The notes: generated by a model from the sequence alone, not told the origin. Counted from the stretch's first letter, positions 16,929-26,080 are shown. The stretch: DNA of 42,029 bases from Treponema sp. (GCA_031288495.1 JAITRH010000183.1:1-42029); one strand, 5' to 3'. Numbers and translations: made by a program.

Positions 16929-17752
16929 AAGGCCTCCCCAGCGCTACGGATTTGCAGCCCTATCTCGCGATAGAGGGTTTCCAAGGCCTGAAAGCCTGCA
17001 TCCACTACCCGGCTGAAGGCTTCCACCATGAACGGCAAGGTGGCAAAGATGAGCACAAAGGCTACGGTGATGGATATAGGAAACCCTTCTGAGAGAATAT
17101 TGATCTGCGGGGCAGCCTTGGAAATGAGCCCCGTGGAAAGGGAAGTCAAAAAGAGGGTCCCCAGAATAGGCATGGAAATGATGATGGCATCCAGAAATAA
17201 CCGAGAGAGCCCTGAAAGGACCATGCGAATCACCGATTCCCTGCCTTCTATGAGGTGTATGATGCTGATGGATTGCAGAGAATGCCAAAACCCTTCGAGA
17301 AAAAGCGCCCTAAAGCCCCCCATAGAAAGGAAAACCAACATGGCCACCAAATTGAGGTATTGACCCATGAGGGGATTCTCTACCTGGGAAAGAGGATCGA
17401 AGGTTTCTGAAGCCCCAAAGCCCATCTGGAGGGAGAAGAACTGTCCCGCCGTGGCAAAGGCTGAAAATATAAGGGTAAGAAAAAAACCCATAATGAGGCC
17501 GATAATGCCCTCTCCTAGCACCAGAAGCAAAAAATTCAGGCTATAAGGGCCTATATCCCTGTTTAATACCACCGCGCCTAGGGTATCCTCGGCTGCGGGA
17601 AAGGCCGCATAGGCAGCGAAGCCGGCTAAGGCAAGCTTTGCCGCCTGGGGAATTGCAGAAGAGGACAGGAGCGGGGCCGTTTCAATCATGGCCAGGGCCC
17701 TTACGGCGATCAGAATAAAAATCGGCCCCTGCATCAATACCTCTTCAATCAT
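16925..17752 (-). CDS. fliR: FliR, export-gate membrane protein
   Basis: Part of the FliP5-FliQ4-FliR1 core of the flagellar export gate in the inner membrane. The 275-residue protein is strongly hydrophobic, with about six transmembrane segments. It includes the typical MIETAPLLSSSAIPQAAKLALAGF region near residues 22-45, an FSLQMGFGASETFDPLSQVENPLMGQ segment (about 107-132) well conserved in FliR, and a hydrophobic C-terminal part with the usual LxTxLSTGLISKAAPQINI motif. The gene follows fliQ by 53 bp and overlaps flhB by 4 bp. Confidence 0.95.
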   Translation of the reverse strand: MIEEVLMQGPIFILIAVRALAMIETAPLLSSSAIPQAAKLALAGFAAYAAFPAAEDTLGAVVLNRDIGPYSLNFLLLVLGEGIIGLIMGFFLTLIFSAFATAGQFFSLQMGFGASETFDPLSQVENPLMGQYLNLVAMLVFLSMGGFRALFLEGFWHSLQSISIIHLIEGRESVIRMVLSGLSRLFLDAIIISMPILGTLFLTSLSTGLISKAAPQINILSEGFPISITVAFVLIFATLPFMVEAFSRVVDAGFQALETLYREIGLQIRSAGEAL

Positions 17753-17805
17753 AGGTTTTCCATGCCTTGCGGTTCTTCTTCACGCCGTCATCCCATGCTG
17801 TTTCA

Positions 17806-18075
17806 TTACCGCGCCATCTCCGGAATCATCCGAAATAATCGGATCGTATAATCTCCCAAAGAGGTAAACATCCATCCTCCCAAAAATGCCAGGACCAGCA
17901 GAATAGCGATAATTTTAGGGACAAAGGTAAGGGTCTGTTCCTGGATTGAGGTAGTAGCCTGGAGTATGGCCACTACCAGACCAACCACCAGCGCAGAAAA
18001 AAGCAAAGGAGCCGCCAGCAAGAGGACTTCCAAGATACCCCCTCGCAAGAGGGTCGTTATTTCACCGATACTCAT
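17806..18075 (-). CDS. fliQ: FliQ, export-gate membrane protein
   Basis: Small core subunit of the flagellar export gate. The 89-residue product consists almost wholly of two transmembrane helices (about 14-38 and 50-73) joined by the conserved ATTSIQEQTLTFVPKI loop that is the signature of the FliQ/SctS family. It sits between fliP (9 bp upstream) and fliR, and length and order match other treponemes. A GGAGG-like site (AGGAGGAAGGG) precedes the ATG at 18075. Confidence 0.96.
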   Translation of the reverse strand: MSIGEITTLLRGGILEVLLLAAPLLFSALVVGLVVAILQATTSIQEQTLTFVPKIIAILLVLAFLGGWMFTSLGDYTIRLFRMIPEMAR

Positions 18076-18084
18076 CCCTTCCTC

Positions 18085-18912
18085 CTATATAAAAGAACGG
18101 ACCAGCTGATCCGTCAAGAGTCCCCACCCATCGACGAGAATGAACAGGATGAGCTTGAAGGGCATGGAAATCATCACCGGAGGCAGCATGATCATCCCCA
18201 TGGACATGAGGGCACTGGCCACCACCATATCGATTACAATAAAGGGGATAAAAAGGAGGATCCCTATTTTGAAAGCCACCGTTAATTCATTCAAGATAAA
18301 AGCCGGAATCAGCACATAGGTAGGCACATCCGCCAAGGTTTCCGGCCGTTCCAGTCCCCGCATAGCCATAAACAGCCTGATATTATCCGGATGATTCCGC
18401 ATCTGATTGTACATAAAAAGCCGCAGCGGCCCTTCAGCGGCCCGATAGGCTTCTTCTATTGAAATGGTTCCCTCTGCCAAGGGCTGCACCGAGTCTTCGT
18501 AGATGGCTTCAAAGGTGGGCCACATGATAAAAATAGTTAAAAACAGGGATATCCCCAAAATTACCTGATTCGGGGGAACTTGCTGGAGGGATAAGGCCCG
18601 CTTAATAAAATCCAAGACTATAGAAATCCGCAAGAAGCTGGTCATCAAGATGATGATGCTGGGAGCTAAGGAAAGAACCGTAAGGAGCAGGAGAAGCTGG
18701 AGCGAAAAGGCAACTTCCTGTCCCGTTTCAGGGTTCCGGATCGAAAGATCAATGAAGGGAATCACCGGATTTACAGGAGGAGCGGGGATGCTTACGGTCC
18801 CAGAAGTCCCCATATCCGGGAATGTTTGGGCATGCGCCATAGGCACCCTCAGCAGCCCCAGGATACACAAGAACCCCAAACACCCTACCCGCAGGATCTT
18901 ACCCCAATACAC
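18085..18912 (-). CDS. fliP: FliP, export-gate membrane protein
   Basis: Main pore-forming subunit of the flagellar export gate, which makes a helical assembly with FliQ and FliR. The 275-residue precursor has an N-terminal signal peptide (about residues 1-28, ending near AHAQ). A short periplasmic part precedes four transmembrane segments, beginning with LLLLTVLSLAPSIIILMTSFLRI; the segment RISIVLDFIKRALSLQQVPPNQVILG and the C-terminal DMVVASALMSMGMIMLPP are both diagnostic of FliP. The fliO stop is two bases upstream of the start, so they are translated in tandem. Confidence 0.96.
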   Translation of the reverse strand: MYWGKILRVGCLGFLCILGLLRVPMAHAQTFPDMGTSGTVSIPAPPVNPVIPFIDLSIRNPETGQEVAFSLQLLLLLTVLSLAPSIIILMTSFLRISIVLDFIKRALSLQQVPPNQVILGISLFLTIFIMWPTFEAIYEDSVQPLAEGTISIEEAYRAAEGPLRLFMYNQMRNHPDNIRLFMAMRGLERPETLADVPTYVLIPAFILNELTVAFKIGILLFIPFIVIDMVVASALMSMGMIMLPPVMISMPFKLILFILVDGWGLLTDQLVRSFI

Positions 18913-18913
18913 C

Positions 18914-19528
18914 TTAGAGCCCCCTCAACCGTTCCCGCCGTTTACGGACATTTTCTGCCTTGAGTTTGGTCTGAGGATCCGGCCCTGCTTCTCCTCCCAA
19001 GCGACGAAGCAACTGTGAAAAATCGAGCAATTTACCCTCTCCTGTTTCAGCGTGTTTTCTGGACGCATCCAGGAGCATGGCATCTATGGTTTCCCTATCG
19101 CTTAGCTCGGCTATAAGGGAGACTCCCCCTTCGCCAGTTCCCACAAGCCAGGCTTTGGAACCTAGGGATACCACATGAATAAAACGGTTGGAACCGAGAT
19201 GCACCCCGGCTAATACCTTGAGATAGGGATCTTTTTGGTCAGGAGAACGGGCAATCCGTTTTAGAAAAAACACAACCCCATAAATCGCCCCTGCCGCCAA
19301 AGCAAGAACCAGGATCAGCCGGAGGATCACAAAAAAAGAAACCCCTCCTTGACCAGAAGGGATATCCCCTGTGGAGCCTGCTCCTAGAGAGATTGCCTGT
19401 TCCCCTGAACGAAGCCCCCCCCCTTCAGGATCCGTAAGTTCCCCTGTTCCCGACGGCGTATCTGCAATTTGCGCGGATAATTCGGTACTCCCTGTCCAGA
19501 GACTACCCATAAGTACCATAATGACCAT
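18914..19528 (-). CDS. fliO: FliO-like export-gate assembly protein
   Basis: FliO helps assemble the FliP ring. The 204-residue product has a long low-complexity periplasmic segment (rich in G, S, T and E, about residues 22-62), one transmembrane helix (about 64-88, FFVILRLILVLALAAGAIYGVVFFLKR) and a cytoplasmic domain with the FliO pattern LxVLAGVHLGSNRFIHVVSLGSKAWLVGT. The C-terminus is basic (NVRKRRERLRGL). The start is uncertain: the ATG at 19528 gives a hydrophobic leader without basic residues. The open frame upstream encodes K-K-L-G-S-F-R-I-I just before it, as in a normal signal peptide, but offers no ATG/GTG/TTG nearby. A 244-bp non-coding gap separates it from fliY. Confidence 0.85.
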   Translation of the reverse strand: MVIMVLMGSLWTGSTELSAQIADTPSGTGELTDPEGGGLRSGEQAISLGAGSTGDIPSGQGGVSFFVILRLILVLALAAGAIYGVVFFLKRIARSPDQKDPYLKVLAGVHLGSNRFIHVVSLGSKAWLVGTGEGGVSLIAELSDRETIDAMLLDASRKHAETGEGKLLDFSQLLRRLGGEAGPDPQTKLKAENVRKRRERLRGL

Positions 19529-19772
19529 GATTATACGAAAGGATCCCAGTTTTTTCCCCCTCTCACATACAAACTGAACTACAAAAAAATATGTTCCAGC
19601 CTATACATACCTGTTTGCGAGGTGAATGCAGTACTCATGTTATTTTATAATAAACACGCACCCTGTTTCAAACAAGTTGCCCGGGATGGAAAAACGTGCA
19701 TTTCCTACACTCCTCTCCATCAGGCAGGACTGTCGCCCCTTACTGAAACGAAACCTCAGGGTTCAAACCGGC

Positions 19773-20816
19773 TTAATCCTGCATACGCTTCATAGGAGAA
19801 ACAATTTCTGTAACCCGAACGCCAAAATTTTCATCAATGACTACCACTTCGCCTTTAGCGATAAGTTTATGATTCACTAAAATATCCACTGGTTCACCGG
19901 CAAGTTTATCCAATTCAATAATGGTACCCTCACCCATTTCCAAGATTTCCTTGATAAGTTTCTTGGTACGGCCTAATTCCACAGTCATTTCCATGAAAAC
20001 ATCCATGATAAGACTGATATTTCCCTGCTCTTGAGCTGTAGGATGAGGTGTAAGACCAGGGAACTGTACCGATTGTACCTGCGCTGGCTGCCCTATCATC
20101 CCTCTGTTATCTATACCTGACATACCCCCTCCTCTAGCAGACATAGTACTGTTCCTCGGAGACGATCCAGCCTTTGAAGCGCTATCCTTATCCAAGGAAC
20201 GAGCAATACTTTCTGATACCCGAGAACTATATATTTCCCAGAAGGGCTGCGCATTTCCGTCCCCCAGATCAAGCTGATAGAGGGCAGTGGAAAAATCACC
20301 CCGCGGTAAGGCAACGACCGCTTTAGGCACATTGCTTGTTTCAGGAGAAACCGAAGCAATGGACTTATTGCCGGTCTGTTTGGTCAGCGCGGTAATTTGG
20401 GTCCCTACCAAGTTAGATACCAGCTCTCCAATGACCGAAAGGGCCATAGCGTCCATCTGAATATCCTCTTCCTGGGTCATCCGCGCGGCAATAGCCTTGG
20501 CTGTAGCCTCCCCCATAATAAACAGGTGTTCCCCAGGAAAACCCGCATTAAAATCCGCCTTAACCACGGTAACCGTATCGGGAAGCTGTTCAACCAACGT
20601 ATCCTGATTGGTGAAGGATACTTCCGGCCCTTTGAGCGCCACTTCGGTAGCCGTTAATTGTGAAAAATTAGCGCTCAGGCTATCCGCCGAGGAAACGAGA
20701 AAATTCTGCAACAGCTGCCGTTCATGGTCGTTACCTCCTGCAAGGGCTACAGAACTCTCTCCTGTTCCGGCCAATAATGCATCAAGCTCAGCTTGCGAAA
20801 GTGTACCGTCACTCAT
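19773..20816 (-). CDS. fliY: FliY/FliN flagellar motor switch protein
   Basis: C-ring component of the rotor that takes part in torque generation, switching and export-substrate docking. The 347-residue protein begins with the FliN/FliM-type peptide LSQAELDALLAG. A CheC/FliM-like middle domain follows (about 30-205). A low-complexity linker rich in S, G, M and Q (about 215-265) leads to a C-terminal SpoA domain (about 270-345, with MTVELGRTKKLIKEILEMGEGTIIELDKLAGEPVDILVN). This long architecture is the FliY form typical of treponemes rather than short FliN. Its ATG overlaps the fliM stop by 4 bp. Confidence 0.94.
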   Translation of the reverse strand: MSDGTLSQAELDALLAGTGESSVALAGGNDHERQLLQNFLVSSADSLSANFSQLTATEVALKGPEVSFTNQDTLVEQLPDTVTVVKADFNAGFPGEHLFIMGEATAKAIAARMTQEEDIQMDAMALSVIGELVSNLVGTQITALTKQTGNKSIASVSPETSNVPKAVVALPRGDFSTALYQLDLGDGNAQPFWEIYSSRVSESIARSLDKDSASKAGSSPRNSTMSARGGGMSGIDNRGMIGQPAQVQSVQFPGLTPHPTAQEQGNISLIMDVFMEMTVELGRTKKLIKEILEMGEGTIIELDKLAGEPVDILVNHKLIAKGEVVVIDENFGVRVTEIVSPMKRMQD

Positions 20817-21844
20817 AGCATTTCCTCCCCATCAGATGCAATCTGGATAAAATCTTCTTGTTTTATTTCTGCGACCTTTTTAATGACCTGAACCGCCATC
20901 TTTTTTCCAATAATCCCCGGCCGACAGAGAAATTTCTTTTTGTTACCGATATTAAGGGAATAGGGATCTCCCACCTTGGTATTATATAGACAGATCACAT
21001 CCCCCGCTTGGAGACTCAATACATCCCGAACGGCTATTTGAATCGTCCCTATCTCAGCTACTACATTAACATCGACACTTGCCAACTTTTCCTTAAGGGT
21101 ATTCAGATTCTCCGTGGTGGTCCCTCGGCGTACTGAGGAGTACCAGAACTGGGCCGAAAGTTTACCGATTATCGGTTCAATGGTCAGATAGGGTATACAG
21201 AAATTCATCATCCCCTCTACTTCTCCTACCTTGGTTTCCAGGGTAACCAGAACCACCATTTCCGTAGGAGGTACGATCTGGGCAAATTGAGGGTTAGTGT
21301 CGATCTGACCGAGCCGGGGCCGCAGGTCTATGACCGTGGTCCAAGCCTCCCGCATATTTCCCAGGATACGGACGATAATCCCTTCCATGACCGATGTTTC
21401 AATATCTGTAAGCTCGTGCTGGACTTTGGTACCCTCCCCCGTACCGCCGAAGAGACGGTCAATAATGGAAAAGGTTATGGCCGGATCAATTTCCAAAATG
21501 GCATTCCCCTTTAAGGGGTCCATATTGATGATCGCCAAGGTGGTGGGAGTCGGAATAGACCGGATAAATTCTTCATAGGTGAGCTGATCCACCGAGGCCA
21601 CATGGACATGTACCATACTGCGCAGATTTGCAGAAAGCGCCGTCGTGGTGAGCCGAGCAAAGGTCTCATGCATAATTGAAACGGTTCGGATCTGTTCTTT
21701 AGAGAATTTATCAGGCCGTTTAAAATCATAGATCTTTATTTTACGGATATCCGCCGCCGGCTTGAAATCTTCAGTCTCGGTGTCTCCGGCATTAATAGCG
21801 CTCAGTAACTGATCTATTTCATTTTGAGAAAGAACTTCGGTCAT
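20813..21844 (-). CDS. fliM: FliM flagellar motor switch protein
   Basis: C-ring protein that binds CheY-P and controls the direction of rotation. The 343-residue product starts with the CheY-binding peptide region (VLSQNEIDQLLSAI, residues 4-17). The FliM middle domain follows (about 45-230), carrying the FGGTGE signature (DRLFGGTGEGTKV) and the DRxxxRL-like binding surfaces. The C-terminal SpoA domain is at about 255-330 (VDVNVVAEIGTIQIAVRDVLSLQAGDVI). It overlaps fliY by 4 bp. A 240-bp gap without a gene separates it from fliL upstream. Confidence 0.96.
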   Translation of the reverse strand: MTEVLSQNEIDQLLSAINAGDTETEDFKPAADIRKIKIYDFKRPDKFSKEQIRTVSIMHETFARLTTTALSANLRSMVHVHVASVDQLTYEEFIRSIPTPTTLAIINMDPLKGNAILEIDPAITFSIIDRLFGGTGEGTKVQHELTDIETSVMEGIIVRILGNMREAWTTVIDLRPRLGQIDTNPQFAQIVPPTEMVVLVTLETKVGEVEGMMNFCIPYLTIEPIIGKLSAQFWYSSVRRGTTTENLNTLKEKLASVDVNVVAEIGTIQIAVRDVLSLQAGDVICLYNTKVGDPYSLNIGNKKKFLCRPGIIGKKMAVQVIKKVAEIKQEDFIQIASDGEEML

Positions 21845-22084
21845 ACCCGTATTCTAAACCATCTAGTATTAAAATTCAATCGAAGGTACCCATATTACCA
21901 CAATTCGATTGCCCTAATTTAACCCGCCCTGCAGTGCGATCTTTTCCTCGGCACCACGGCGAGCTATTACGCTGTCCTGAGGAATTTGGCGCACTTCGAC
22001 CTTTTATGTACCGCTTACACCAAAACCATCCCCGACTCCAAGACGTTCTTCATAAGCCCCGGGACCATGAGTTTCACCCCGGCC
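21845..22084. other. Gene-free gap between fliL and fliM
   Basis: About 240 bp inside the flagellar operon. No plausible coding frame with a start site was found on either strand, and there is no clear terminator. It shares only short fragments with the other operon gaps. It could hold an internal promoter for the switch and export genes, but no convincing -10/-35 pair was seen. Confidence 0.35.
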
Positions 22085-22645
22085 CTACATCTCCACCGCT
22101 TCCAGTTGGTTAAACAAGATGGTCCGTACTTTTGCAGTGTTCAGTATCCGGGTATTGAGGAGCTCGATAATCTCCTGTTTTAAGCGGGCCTCGTTTTCAG
22201 GCTGCAGTTCCTCCGCATATTTACTGCTGAAATAACTCCGTACAAAATCCCGCAATTCATACAAACGTCCCGTTAATTCTGTTGCGGCCTGAGCATTGTT
22301 TAAATCATACCCGATGATCATTTCTACCACCACCGCATAGGGGGTCGGATCCTTGGTACGGGTACGGATTAAGCCAATAGCGCTAAACATGGAATACTGG
22401 GGCCTGGTCCCAATATAAGGGGAATTTTCTGGAACTACAGTCTGAGATTTTCCTCCTTTGTTGAGAATATTATAGGTAATCACTACCACGGTTACAATCA
22501 GTATCAACGCTCCCAGGCCAATCGCTACAAATTTGAGCAAATGGGGCAAAAAAGCGATTAAACCGGCAACTTTTTTTTTCTTAGAGGATTCCGCTTCCTC
22601 TTGAGAGCCTTCTTCCTGATTCTCAGTTGCTTGTGCATCAGACAT
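22085..22645 (-). CDS. fliL: FliL, stator-associated flagellar protein
   Basis: Inner-membrane protein that surrounds and stabilises the MotA/MotB stator. The 186-residue protein has a charged cytoplasmic N-terminus (acidic, then KKKK at about 23-26), one transmembrane helix (about 36-59, LKFVAIGLGALILIVTVVVITYNI) and a periplasmic stomatin-like domain (about 75-186). The usual features of that domain are VVVEMIIGYDLNNAQAATEL, ELRDFVRSYFSSKYAEEL and the C-terminal INTRILNTAKVR-type motif, here as LLNTRILNTAKVRTILFNQLE. It lies downstream of motA-motB, as in other spirochaetes, after a 241-bp gap that carries a repeat element. Confidence 0.93.
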   Translation of the reverse strand: MSDAQATENQEEGSQEEAESSKKKKVAGLIAFLPHLLKFVAIGLGALILIVTVVVITYNILNKGGKSQTVVPENSPYIGTRPQYSMFSAIGLIRTRTKDPTPYAVVVEMIIGYDLNNAQAATELTGRLYELRDFVRSYFSSKYAEELQPENEARLKQEIIELLNTRILNTAKVRTILFNQLEAVEM

Positions 22646-22679
22646 GCCCTGTTACCTCCACTTTATATTTTTACCCTAG

Positions 22680-22864
22680 AGAGGCTGTTTCAGAATGTCA
22701 AATTGTGAAACACCCGCCTCAGGGTAAAGGAAAAAACGGATCTGCAGCCGCTTTTTCGGGAACCCGTTTCACCGGAAAGGAAATTTCCTCACCCACCGGT
22801 TTTGAAACGAGCTTTAGAACCTTTTCCAAACATCCCTTAGGTTTGAAAAAGCCTCTGTATCTAT
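22680..22864. repeat. Intergenic element with imperfect inverted ends
   Basis: The motB-fliL gap holds about 185 bp bounded by GAGGCTGTTTCA at the left and, inverted, TTTGAAAAAGCCTC at the right. Inside is a 26-bp core beginning AGCCGCTTTTTCG and ending TTTCA (22746-22771). A core with 23 of 26 identical bases recurs in the fliK-flbB gap at 28295-28320. The left arm motif also recurs near 9880 (inverted) and at 32953. No coding capacity is seen. It is probably a degenerate dispersed repeat or MITE-like element; whether it still moves cannot be told. Confidence 0.5.
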
Positions 22865-22886
22865 TAACATAACCCTTCTATCCGGA

Positions 22887-23615
22887 TTATAAATGCCCAT
22901 CATCCAGTATAATAATATCCACCCGTCGATTATAGGCTCGCCCTTCAGGGGTGTCGTTTTTACTTATCGGCATGGTATCGGCGAATCCTGCTACCTGAAA
23001 ACGCTTTTCTTCCACCCCGAGATCCGTCAAATAATGCAATACCGCGATAGATCGGGCAGTGGAAAGCTCCCAGTTCGATTCCCAAGGACCATCCGGATCT
23101 ACCGGTACCGCGTCGGTATGCCCCTCAATCCTTAATTTCCGGCCCTGTAGTTCCTCCGCATTCAAAAGCCCTGCCAGCCGGAACAGGATATCCCGGGTTT
23201 CTTCTATATTGATTCGGGCGCTGGCAGGGGCAAAAAAAGCGTCCGATGCCAGGTTAATCACCAAGCCCCGTTCATCATGGGTGATACGCACCTTATTGGA
23301 CTTCACCTCCGGGCTGAAAAGGCTCATGGCCCGCCGCAGGGCCTGGCCTAAGACCCGGCCTCGTTCCATCGACGGTAAGGTATTGAGGGTATTCCCCAAT
23401 TCCACACTTTTACCCTCGGATAAGGTCATTCCCCCGCTGGAATTCCCCATCCCCACATTGGACAAGGCGGAAAGCAAGGCGGACATTCTCCCCGGATCAA
23501 CTTCACTCGCATCAAAAAGGGCGACGAAAAAACACAGCAACAGGGTAACCATATCAGAATAGGTTATAATCCAATCCCCTTTTACGCCTTCATCTTCTTT
23601 CTTTTTCCGTGCCAT
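22887..23615 (-). CDS. motB: MotB, stator protein
   Basis: Peptidoglycan-anchored half of the proton-driven MotA/MotB stator. The 242-residue product has a basic N-terminus (MARKKKEDEGVKGDW) and one transmembrane helix (about 17-37) with the essential proton-binding aspartate D21 in the TYSDMVTLLLCFF segment. A plug/linker region follows, then a C-terminal OmpA-like peptidoglycan-binding domain (about 110-240) showing the IEGHTDAVPVD and NWELSTARSIAVLHYL signatures. It follows motA by 61 bp. Confidence 0.96.
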   Translation of the reverse strand: MARKKKEDEGVKGDWIITYSDMVTLLLCFFVALFDASEVDPGRMSALLSALSNVGMGNSSGGMTLSEGKSVELGNTLNTLPSMERGRVLGQALRRAMSLFSPEVKSNKVRITHDERGLVINLASDAFFAPASARINIEETRDILFRLAGLLNAEELQGRKLRIEGHTDAVPVDPDGPWESNWELSTARSIAVLHYLTDLGVEEKRFQVAGFADTMPISKNDTPEGRAYNRRVDIIILDDGHL

Positions 23616-23676
23616 ACCGTATCCCTCTTTCTTTACTTTACCCGTTATTCCCGCTTCCCTCTGGAAACAGACAACC

Positions 23677-24459
23677 CTACTCCCTCAGCACTTCTTGTTC
23701 CACTCTCTTCCGCTCTAGGGGGGTAAGATAAGAAAGGAGTTTGGTAGCCAAAACCCGGGTGTTTTCCCCGGCCTGAATCGACAGGATCCCCTCAATTTCC
23801 ATTTCCTTGAGTTTAGCTTCCATGGCATCCCGGGCTTTCAATTTACCGGAAAGGGGAATCATGAGGATGTTGGCAATCAAGGCCCCATAGAGGGTAGTCA
23901 TCAGAGCCACCGCCATGTTAGGGCCTAAGGAGCTTTTATCTTCCAGGTTTTTCAACATGGCGATAAGGCCGACGACGGTTCCTATCATCCCCAGTCCTGG
24001 GGCTACGGTGCCCCACATGTTTATCACCGAGATTTTGCCGCTATGCCGCTCCTGGATTTGGTTCAGCTCATTTTCAAGCAGCTCCCGAATGATCGCCCCA
24101 TCCGTACCGTCTACCACGAGGCGCATCCCTTTCTTCAAAAACTCATCATCCAGGTCTTCCAATTCTTCTTCCAGGGCCAAGAGTCCTTCCCGCCGGGCCT
24201 TATCGGAAAAGGCCAGCAGCTTGGTGATGATGCCTTCTTCATTAAAGTTCGGGATCTTCATGCAAAGTCCCAGGGTACCGAACACTCCCAGGGTTTCTGG
24301 AATAGAACAGAAGATAAAAAGCGCAAGATACGAACCAATGACGGTCATAAAGAACGAAGGAAGATCGAGGTAGAGGAGGATGGTGCCTCCGGAGGTAAAA
24401 ATGGCCATAACCACCATACTAAAACAACCGACGATTCCAATTATGGTCGAAAGATTCAT
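23677..24459 (-). CDS. motA: MotA, stator protein
   Basis: Membrane subunit of the stator that couples ion flow to torque on FliG. The 260-residue protein has four transmembrane segments (about 3-25, 32-52, 148-170, 182-202) and a large cytoplasmic loop between the second and third with the conserved charged face. The APGLGMIGTVVGLIAMLKNLED segment is a strong MotA signature. It sits nine bases after flbD and directly upstream of motB, the standard spirochaete order. Confidence 0.96.
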   Translation of the reverse strand: MNLSTIIGIVGCFSMVVMAIFTSGGTILLYLDLPSFFMTVIGSYLALFIFCSIPETLGVFGTLGLCMKIPNFNEEGIITKLLAFSDKARREGLLALEEELEDLDDEFLKKGMRLVVDGTDGAIIRELLENELNQIQERHSGKISVINMWGTVAPGLGMIGTVVGLIAMLKNLEDKSSLGPNMAVALMTTLYGALIANILMIPLSGKLKARDAMEAKLKEMEIEGILSIQAGENTRVLATKLLSYLTPLERKRVEQEVLRE

Positions 24460-24468
24460 ATAAGGTAC

Positions 24469-24666
24469 TTACTCCTCGTTTTTAAAGGCGCCAATCTGGC
24501 GGCGGTATGCAACGATGCGCTCTATAACTACCGTTGCGGTTTCCCGCACCACCAAGTACTTCCCGGATAACATTAAAATCGTGGTATCCGGCCTCAGTTC
24601 CATGGATTCGATCTGATGCGGGTTGATATAGTACTCTGTTCCGTCAAGCCGGGTTACTTTGATCAT
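24469..24666 (-). CDS. flbD: FlbD-family small flagellar protein
   Basis: A 65-residue protein of the spirochaete/firmicute FlbD (SwrD) type, not the caulobacter regulator of the same name. The sequence MIKVTRLDGTEYYINPHQIE followed by E-x-x-PDTTILMLSGKYLVVRE is the family pattern, with a short helical C-terminus. In Bacillus the homologue SwrD raises flagellar motor power; the same role beside motAB is likely here but inferred. It is located between flgE (13 bp) and motA (9 bp). Confidence 0.93.
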   Translation of the reverse strand: MIKVTRLDGTEYYINPHQIESMELRPDTTILMLSGKYLVVRETATVVIERIVAYRRQIGAFKNEE

Positions 24667-24679
24667 CTAGGCGTACTCA

Positions 24680-26080
24680 TTATCGCTTGAGGGTCAAGAG
24701 TTCTTGCAAGAGCTGATCCGCGGTCTGAATGGTCCGGGAATTGGCCTGAAAACCCCGTTGGGTAACGATCATGTCGGTGAACTGTTCGGCCATATCCACG
24801 TTGGACATTTCCAAGACGCCGGAGACGATCTTCCCCTTGCCCGCGATTCCCGAAGGTCCAATGTTGGCCGCCCCGGAGTTGGTAGAAACCACATAGACGT
24901 TTTCCCCGGCTTTTTCGAGCCCTCCCTGATTGGTGAAACTAGCCAGGGCAATCTGGCCGATGGTCCGGTTTGAGCCGTTGGAATAGACCCCGGTAATGAT
25001 CCCGCTGGAATCGATCTTGAAGTTATCCAGGTAGCCCATGGAATACCCGTCCTGCATCACCGCTTTGGAGGAACTCTGTTCCGCATACTGGGTAATGGAA
25101 TTGACAAAGCCTCCCACGGTACCCAGGTTCAGGGCAAATGCTTGCCGCACCTGGGCCCCATCCGCATCAGGATCCGTGTTCTGCACATCATAGGCCACAT
25201 TCATGATCACGTTTCCTGCTCCGCCGGATTCATTCCCTGCCCCGTCTACGGTGCTGAGGAGGGTCCCGTTGTTAGAGAAATTTACCGTAAAGGCCGCCCC
25301 TTCCCCTGCTGCCGGCGCATCTTCTCCAAGGCCGATAGCGGTATTGGTAGCTACCTCGGCATTGGGATCCACCACCACTGCGGCGTTCCAGCTATTGGCC
25401 GTACCCGGCACCCGGGTAAACTCCACCTGCAGGGTATGCTCCTCTCCAAAGGTATCGTAAATCTTGATAGCCGTATTCCAGGTTCCCCGCTGAATATCCA
25501 AGGCAGTAGGGTTTTCGGGAATGACCGGGATCCGCTTATCCAGGTTACAGGCGAAGTTAACCATGGTGGTAGCCCGGGCCGGATCCTTGGATCCCACCGG
25601 GATTATCAGGTCTTCCACATCCCGGGAAACATCCAGGGTCTGTACCCCTTGTACGTCCTGAGCCATCCAGCCCTGTACCTTCATCCCGGTAGCAGGATTC
25701 ACCAGGGTTCCTGCCTGATCCACCGTAAAGGCCCCTGCCCGGGTATAATAGGAATTAGCTCCCTCTTTCAGCACAAAAAAACCCGTCCCATTAAGCGCCA
25801 AATCGGTCCCTACCCCCGTAGATTGAAAGGCCCCTTGGGTATGGACCGTATCAATGGAAGCGATGGACATACCAAGGCCCACTTCTTTAGGGTTTACCCC
25901 CCCTAAATCCTCGGTAGGCCGGGAAGCGCCCTGAAGCTGCTGAGAGAGGAGGTCCTGAAAATTAACCCGCCCCTTTTTGAAACCCACCGTATTGATGTTG
26001 GCAATGTTATTACCAATTACATCCATTCGAGTCTGGTGATTCTGCAGGCCTGATACGCCGGCAAACAATGATCGCATCAT
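24680..26080 (-). CDS. flgE: FlgE, flagellar hook protein
   Basis: Subunit of the periplasmic hook, the universal joint between rod and filament. The 466-residue protein has the N-terminal rod/hook motif ([20 protein letters not shown], then [18 protein letters not shown]) and the C-terminal coiled motif ending [35 protein letters not shown] central D1/D2 domain region lies between. It contains a single cysteine, C178, thirteen residues after K165; these are exactly the positions of the pair that forms the lysinoalanine crosslink in Treponema denticola FlgE. Two in-frame ATGs (26080 and 26077) follow a GGGAG site ten bases away. Exported by the flagellar type III system, so no signal peptide is expected. 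Confidence 0.97.
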   Translation of the reverse strand: MMRSLFAGVSGLQNHQTRMDVIGNNIANINTVGFKKGRVNFQDLLSQQLQGASRPTEDLGGVNPKEVGLGMSIASIDTVHTQGAFQSTGVGTDLALNGTGFFVLKEGANSYYTRAGAFTVDQAGTLVNPATGMKVQGWMAQDVQGVQTLDVSRDVEDLIIPVGSKDPARATTMVNFACNLDKRIPVIPENPTALDIQRGTWNTAIKIYDTFGEEHTLQVEFTRVPGTANSWNAAVVVDPNAEVATNTAIGLGEDAPAAGEGAAFTVNFSNNGTLLSTVDGAGNESGGAGNVIMNVAYDVQNTDPDADGAQVRQAFALNLGTVGGFVNSITQYAEQSSSKAVMQDGYSMGYLDNFKIDSSGIITGVYSNGSNRTIGQIALASFTNQGGLEKAGENVYVVSTNSGAANIGPSGIAGKGKIVSGVLEMSNVDMAEQFTDMIVTQRGFQANSRTIQTADQLLQELLTLKR

